Shown piece by piece: positions 60,130 through 64,000 of a stretch of 64,000 bases of DNA. The position numbers and the translations under genes are program-made. Origin of the DNA: Pantoea rwandensis (GTDB lineage: Bacteria > Pseudomonadota > Gammaproteobacteria > Enterobacterales > Enterobacteriaceae); contig NZ_CP009454.1 in assembly GCF_000759475.1 (NCBI RefSeq), positions 1,178,001 through 1,242,000 of the forward strand. The letters are read 5' to 3'. Within the stretch, counting starts at the first letter, position 1. Each line of letters starts with the position of its first letter. The notes under the pieces were generated by a model. It made no database searches, was not told where the DNA came from, and saw nothing but the letters and a program-made list of their open reading frames with translations.

Positions 60130-61584
60130 ATGACATATGCCGCCAACGGTCTTGCCGCATTAGAAGCTCAGCTTCAGCAGGATCTGGAATTTCTGGAACT
60201 GCCCGCCAAATCCTGGGTACCGGAACGCACCTTTCAGAGTGCGCCGGTCCGCGATGTGGTGGTGATTGGCGCAGGCATGTGCGGTCTGGCGGCACTCGCC
60301 AAATTGCAGTTCACCGGCATCAGCAATGTGGTGGCTTATGACGCCGCACCCGCTGGGCTGGAGGGTCCGTGGATCACTTTTGCGCGTATGGAAACCCTGC
60401 GCTCACCGAAAACGTTGCACGGCCCGGCACTCGGCCTCGCACAGCTGACCTTCCGCGCCTGGTTCACGGCGCAGTGGGGCAAAGAGGCGTGGCAGGCGCT
60501 GGACAAGATCCCTAAAGCGCAGTGGATGGATTACCTGATTTGGTATCGCAAGGTATTGAATCTGCCGGTACAGAACAATGTGCGCGTCACTCACATTGCG
60601 CAGGCCGGGGATTTGATTGCGCTGGATCTGGACGGTGCCGAAACCGATCGGGTTTACACGCGTCGCCTGGTGCTCGCCACCGGACGTTCTGGTCTCGGTG
60701 GTTTCGCCGTACCGGATTTCCTACAGGGCATTGATCGTCAGTTCTGGGCACACTCCGCTGATGACATCGATTTCACGGCCTTAAAAGGCAAGCGCATTGC
60801 CGTGATTGGCGCAGGCGCATCGTCGATGGACAACGCGGCTACCGCGCTGGAGCAGGGCGCGGGCGCAGTGGATCTGCTGATTCGTCGTAAAGAGATGCCG
60901 CGCATCAATAAAATGACCGGGATTGGTAGCCAGGGCGTGGTGCACGGCATGCATCAGCTGCCAGACGCGTGGAAATGGAAATTCGTCGATTATACCGCCG
61001 CCACCCAAACGCCACCGCCGCGCTCTTCAACCCTGCGTGTGTCACGCCATGAAAATGCGCGCTTCTTCCTCGACTGCGGAATTAACGCCGTCAAACAGGA
61101 AGAAAACGGTCTGGTGATTGAAACCACCCAGGGTGCACTGCACTACGATTTTTTGATCGCCGCCACCGGCTTCACCAACGATTTCCACGGCCGACCGGAG
61201 TTTGCCACTATCGCGCCGCATATTCGCAGCTGGTCTGACGGTCGCTATCAACCTGAGATGGGCAATCCGCGCCACAGTCTGCTGGAAGCACCGGATCTCG
61301 GCTCTTCGTTCGAGTTCCGCGAATTGACGCCTGATGCCTGCCCAATGCTGGCACACATCTACTGCTTCAACGATGCCGCGATGCTGACGCACGGTAAAGT
61401 CTCCGGCGATATTCCTGCGGTGAGCGCCGGGGCCGATCGCCTGGTGCGCGGTATTACTGCCTCACTGTTTGCCGAGGACGTCGAGCAGCACTACGCCAAC
61501 TTACAAGCTTTTGACACCCCTGAACTACAGGGCGATGAATGGGTGGATTCAACCCCGTTACTAAAACAGGAGAACGCGTTGTGA
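60130..61584 (+). CDS. Flavin-containing monooxygenase-like FAD/NAD(P) protein
   Basis: A 484-residue flavoprotein. FAD loop VVVIGAGMCGLAALAKL (about 45) and NAD(P) loop IAVIGAGASSMDNAATAL (about 220); TGFTNDFHGRP is near the FMO-like ATGF region. Such enzymes hydroxylate N or S atoms or ketones. GTGA overlap with the next gene. First gene of a five-gene unit ending in an ABC importer, so the imported compound may be oxygenated. Substrate unknown. Confidence 0.85.
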   Translation: MTYAANGLAALEAQLQQDLEFLELPAKSWVPERTFQSAPVRDVVVIGAGMCGLAALAKLQFTGISNVVAYDAAPAGLEGPWITFARMETLRSPKTLHGPALGLAQLTFRAWFTAQWGKEAWQALDKIPKAQWMDYLIWYRKVLNLPVQNNVRVTHIAQAGDLIALDLDGAETDRVYTRRLVLATGRSGLGGFAVPDFLQGIDRQFWAHSADDIDFTALKGKRIAVIGAGASSMDNAATALEQGAGAVDLLIRRKEMPRINKMTGIGSQGVVHGMHQLPDAWKWKFVDYTAATQTPPPRSSTLRVSRHENARFFLDCGINAVKQEENGLVIETTQGALHYDFLIAATGFTNDFHGRPEFATIAPHIRSWSDGRYQPEMGNPRHSLLEAPDLGSSFEFRELTPDACPMLAHIYCFNDAAMLTHGKVSGDIPAVSAGADRLVRGITASLFAEDVEQHYANLQAFDTPELQGDEWVDSTPLLKQENAL

Positions 61585-62063
61585 GCGACGCTATTGATCA
61601 AGCAGCCGGATTAACACCAGAAGAGGCGTTGTATCAGACGCGCCGCCTGCGTCCCGAATTTGTTGAGGGTGCGGAAGCGTGCCGTGTGTCTGTACTGACG
61701 CCGGAAGACGATCAGGGTTTACCTGCGGATCTGCGTCTGGCGCTGGCGCAGCGTATGGCGGTGTTGAACTACGATGCGCCGCTGCAACGTGATTACCAGG
61801 CGCAACTGGCGGTGTTAAATCCGTCTGAAGCCCTGCTGGCGCTGGCTTCAGGTTGCGCCGTAGCGGAAGAGCCGCTGGCCACGATTGCGCGCCATGCCGA
61901 CATGGTCACGCAACAGCCCATTCAGGCTACCGAACAGCATATTCGCTTGCTGGAGCAGGCCGGTTTGAGCAACCCGCAAATTGTTGCGCTCTCTGAGCTG
62001 ATCGCCTTTGTTAACTTCCAGACGCGCGTGGCGGCTGGCTTACGTTTGATGAGGTCCGCATGA
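61581..62063 (+). CDS. CMD-domain protein (Avi_7170-like), GTG start
   Basis: A 160-residue protein of the carboxymuconolactone decarboxylase/AhpD fold, here without a CxxC pair (only RVSVLTP and ASGCAVAEE cysteines). GTG 61581 has CAGGAGA upstream and overlaps the monooxygenase stop. It overlaps the following AhpD-like gene by 4 bp. From memory these two families co-occur; a heteromeric complex is plausible. Confidence 0.7.
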   Translation: MSDAIDQAAGLTPEEALYQTRRLRPEFVEGAEACRVSVLTPEDDQGLPADLRLALAQRMAVLNYDAPLQRDYQAQLAVLNPSEALLALASGCAVAEEPLATIARHADMVTQQPIQATEQHIRLLEQAGLSNPQIVALSELIAFVNFQTRVAAGLRLMRSA

Positions 62064-62626
62064 TTCCGTCGGTAAATCTCAAGCCGCTGCACTGGCATCC
62101 GTACATCACGCCAGTCGATGTAGAACAGGCGACACCGGCGCAGCTGGATGCGATGAAAGTCACGCCGTCCAACAAGAAGATCTCCGAGTACGTGCGCACG
62201 CTGGTGCACGATCCCGAGAGTTACACCGCACGTACCGGGCTGTTCAACGCCATTATGTATGTCGAAGGTGGCCTCGATCGCGCCGATCGTGAGCTGGGCG
62301 CGCTGGGGGCTTCGATCGTCAACGGCTGCCGTTATTGCGCGGTGGTGCATGCGCGCCGTCATGCACAGCTGGCCGACAGTGACGCCGTGGTCAGTGCCAT
62401 CTATTTTGATAGAGCGAATGTATTAGGTGAACGCGATGCGGCGATCTATCGCTTTGCTCGCCGTTTATCGGTTACGCCTTCTGAGGCCACACCGGAAGAT
62501 GTGGCGGCACTGCGTGCCGTCGGCATGAACGATCAGGAGATTATCGATCTGATCCACGCCATCGCCATTTTCGGCTGGGCCAACCGTCTGATGCATGTGC
62601 TCGGCCATGCTGACCTGAACAAATAA
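62060..62626 (+). CDS. Alkylhydroperoxidase (AhpD)-like peroxidase-related enzyme
   Basis: A 188-residue AhpD-fold protein. The redox centre is NGCRYCAVVHARRH with CxxC and downstream His, as in AhpD-type peroxidatic enzymes. AhpD relatives detoxify peroxides with thiol reductants. Overlaps the CMD gene and precedes an ABC ATPase by 12 bp. In this operon it may deal with oxygen by-products of the monooxygenase, but this is inference. Confidence 0.83.
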   Translation: MIPSVNLKPLHWHPYITPVDVEQATPAQLDAMKVTPSNKKISEYVRTLVHDPESYTARTGLFNAIMYVEGGLDRADRELGALGASIVNGCRYCAVVHARRHAQLADSDAVVSAIYFDRANVLGERDAAIYRFARRLSVTPSEATPEDVAALRAVGMNDQEIIDLIHAIAIFGWANRLMHVLGHADLNK

Positions 62627-62638
62627 GGGCTGCACCGG

Positions 62639-63376
62639 ATGTTAGAACTCAACAATATTACGCTCTCTTACGGCAGCAATCCGATCCTGAAAGGGGTTGA
62701 TCTGTCGGTAAAACGCGGCGATGTGGTATCGATCATCGGGCCAAGCGGCACCGGTAAAACCACGCTGCTGCGCTGCATCAACTATCTGGCGAAGCCATCA
62801 GCCGGGACGATTCAGCTGGATCAGATCCGCATGGATTATCAGTCACCGGATAAAGCGGCGATCCAGGCGATCCGCTTGCGCACCGCCATGGTATTCCAGC
62901 AGTTCAACGTATTCAAAAACATGACGGTGCTGGAAAACGTGATGGATCCGCTGATCGTCATCCAGCGTAAAACCAAACAGCAAGCGCGCGACATCGCCGT
63001 GCAGGAGCTGGAACGCGTGGGTCTGGGTACCAAGCTCGATCACTATCCGTCGCAACTCTCTGGCGGCCAGTTACAGCGTACCGGTATCGCCCGTGCTTTG
63101 GCGGTGCGTCCGGATGTGATGCTGTTTGATGAACCGACCTCATCGCTCGATCCTGAGCTGGTGGGTGAAGTGCTGAAAGTGATTAAAGACGTGGCGTCAT
63201 CCGGCATTACCTCGCTGCTGGTGACGCATGAGATGCAGTTCGCGAAAAGCATTTCGAATCGCATCGTGTTTATGGATCAGGGTGTCGTGGCCGCGCAGGG
63301 CAGTCCGGCAGAGATGTTTGATAACCCAACCCTGCCGCGCCTTGCACAGTTCCTCAGTTCAGAACGAGCATTCTAA
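62639..63376 (+). CDS. Polar amino-acid type ABC transporter ATP-binding protein
   Basis: A 245-residue ATPase of the GlnQ/HisP/TcyC group. Walker A GPSGTGKTT, LSGGQLQRTGIARAL signature, LFDEPTSSLDPE Walker B and THEMQFAKS switch His. It would pair with the next binding protein and a permease gene outside the window. The sulfur-compound importers TcyABC are among its closest relatives in style, so a sulfur amino acid is one candidate substrate. Confidence 0.9.
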   Translation: MLELNNITLSYGSNPILKGVDLSVKRGDVVSIIGPSGTGKTTLLRCINYLAKPSAGTIQLDQIRMDYQSPDKAAIQAIRLRTAMVFQQFNVFKNMTVLENVMDPLIVIQRKTKQQARDIAVQELERVGLGTKLDHYPSQLSGGQLQRTGIARALAVRPDVMLFDEPTSSLDPELVGEVLKVIKDVASSGITSLLVTHEMQFAKSISNRIVFMDQGVVAAQGSPAEMFDNPTLPRLAQFLSSERAF

Positions 63377-63396
63377 TAATTAAAGGAATCAAAGAC

Positions 63397-64000
63397 ATGC
63401 CTGCAATCAAAACCACATTACGTCGCCTGGCCGCGCCTGGCATCATCGCTTTAGCCCTGATCAGCGGTAACAGCTTTGCTGACGCGGTTCGCACCATCAA
63501 AATCGCCACCGCAGCGGAATCCAAACCGCTGTCATGGGGCGCGATCGGTCACGAACCTGAGGGTTACGAGCCGGACGTGCTCAAAGCCATCAACGCTAAA
63601 TTGCCACAGTACAAATTTGTGATGGAAGGCGCGGCGGATATCGCGCAGGAAACGGGCCTGGTGACCGGCAAGTACGACATGGCGACCGGCGGTTACTACA
63701 AAGCGCCAGCGCGCAGCAAACAGTTCCTGATCCCGGATGCACCGATCGGTGCCAGCCTGATGAAGATCTACAGCCGCAGCGACAGCAATATCAACGGCAT
63801 GAAGGATCTGGTCGGTAAGAATATCGTGCCGGTGACCGCAGGCGGCGGCGTGTATAAATTCGTCACTCAGTGGCAGCAGGATAACCCGAACGACAAAATC
63901 ACCATCAAAGCGTCCAGCGCGGGCGTGCCTTATCCGGATCGCCTGAAAGAAGTGCAGAACGGGAAGTACGATGCGCTGATCCTGCCTTCAAACCTCGGTG
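63397..64000 (+). CDS. Amino-acid-type ABC substrate-binding protein, 3' end outside the window
   Basis: ATG 63397 follows AAAGGAATC. A signal peptide (MPAIKTTLRRLAAPGIIALA) ends at SFADAV; the mature part KIATAAESKPLSWGAIGHEPEGYEPDVLKAI follows the family-3 amino-acid-binding pattern. The frame is open to base 64000, with the C-terminal part missing. Downstream permease genes are expected beyond the window. Confidence 0.85.
   Translation, partial: MPAIKTTLRRLAAPGIIALALISGNSFADAVRTIKIATAAESKPLSWGAIGHEPEGYEPDVLKAINAKLPQYKFVMEGAADIAQETGLVTGKYDMATGGYYKAPARSKQFLIPDAPIGASLMKIYSRSDSNINGMKDLVGKNIVPVTAGGGVYKFVTQWQQDNPNDKITIKASSAGVPYPDRLKEVQNGKYDALILPSNLG

Overview
The window reads as a chromosomal segment of an Erwiniaceae-type enterobacterium, most likely Pantoea or a close relative. 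The basis is the prfC-osmY-ytjA-yjjU-yjjV-deoCABD backbone, with proteins close to their Escherichia coli counterparts from memory. Accessory loci (siaABCD, ttuABCD, a second PBP2, a Pap-ordered fimbrial operon) are inserted between core blocks. Coding density is high and codon use looks GC-rich. The exception is a visibly AT-rich stretch just after a tRNA-Phe gene (about 28.25-30.35 kb). No rRNA, CRISPR array or complete insertion sequence was seen.

Layout. 0-6.6 kb: the 3' part of an olsF-like ornithine-lipid acyltransferase fusion, then an ABC importer operon with an MBL-fold hydrolase. The operon is preceded by GTCA cores spaced exactly 11 bp apart, which looks like an extended Pho box. 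6.8-11.7 kb: a three-PAS GGDEF-EAL protein, ferritin FtnA and an M20 amidohydrolase, followed by a small tandem-repeat patch. 12-21.4 kb: prfC, osmY, ytjA, yjjU, yjjV and the deoCABD operon with recognisable CRP and DeoR sites. 21.6-23.5 kb: a PBP2 (MrdA) paralogue without rodA. 23.6-27.9 kb: a c-di-GMP signalling cluster on the minus strand (BdlA-like receptor, then siaA-B-C-D). 28.1-30.3 kb: tRNA-Phe, then AT-rich DNA with a broken type VI hcp, a YhfL lipoprotein, a cold-shock protein and a zinc-ribbon partner.

30.4-38.4 kb: an oxidoreductase/GST pair, a cellobiose-type PTS operon with a divergent RpiR regulator that carries two HTH domains, and a GGCT-like gene. 38.5-48.1 kb: an eight-gene chaperone-usher fimbrial operon in Pap order, an MFS exporter, and a separate MrpH-like candidate tip adhesin. 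48.4-54.3 kb: a ttu tartrate locus (ttuA divergent from ttuBCD), whose end abuts a cytochrome c gene that has lost its 5' part. 54.3-58.4 kb: a LacI regulator divergent from a Gfo/Idh dehydrogenase, an SDR and a sugar-binding protein that has no ABC partner genes here. 58.7-64 kb: a LysR gene, a repeat-rich gap, then a flavin monooxygenase / CMD-domain / AhpD-like / ABC importer operon that runs off the window.

The most coherent new readings are: (i) a probable phosphate-starvation locus joining phosphorus-free lipid synthesis with uptake of a phosphorus compound; (ii) a biofilm cluster combining a membrane-free SiaA with SiaB, SiaC, SiaD and a BdlA-like protein; (iii) a fimbrial operon whose tip adhesin appears to sit outside the operon; (iv) a monooxygenase/peroxidase-like/ABC operon of unknown substrate. 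All functions are inferred from sequence alone; no searches were run.
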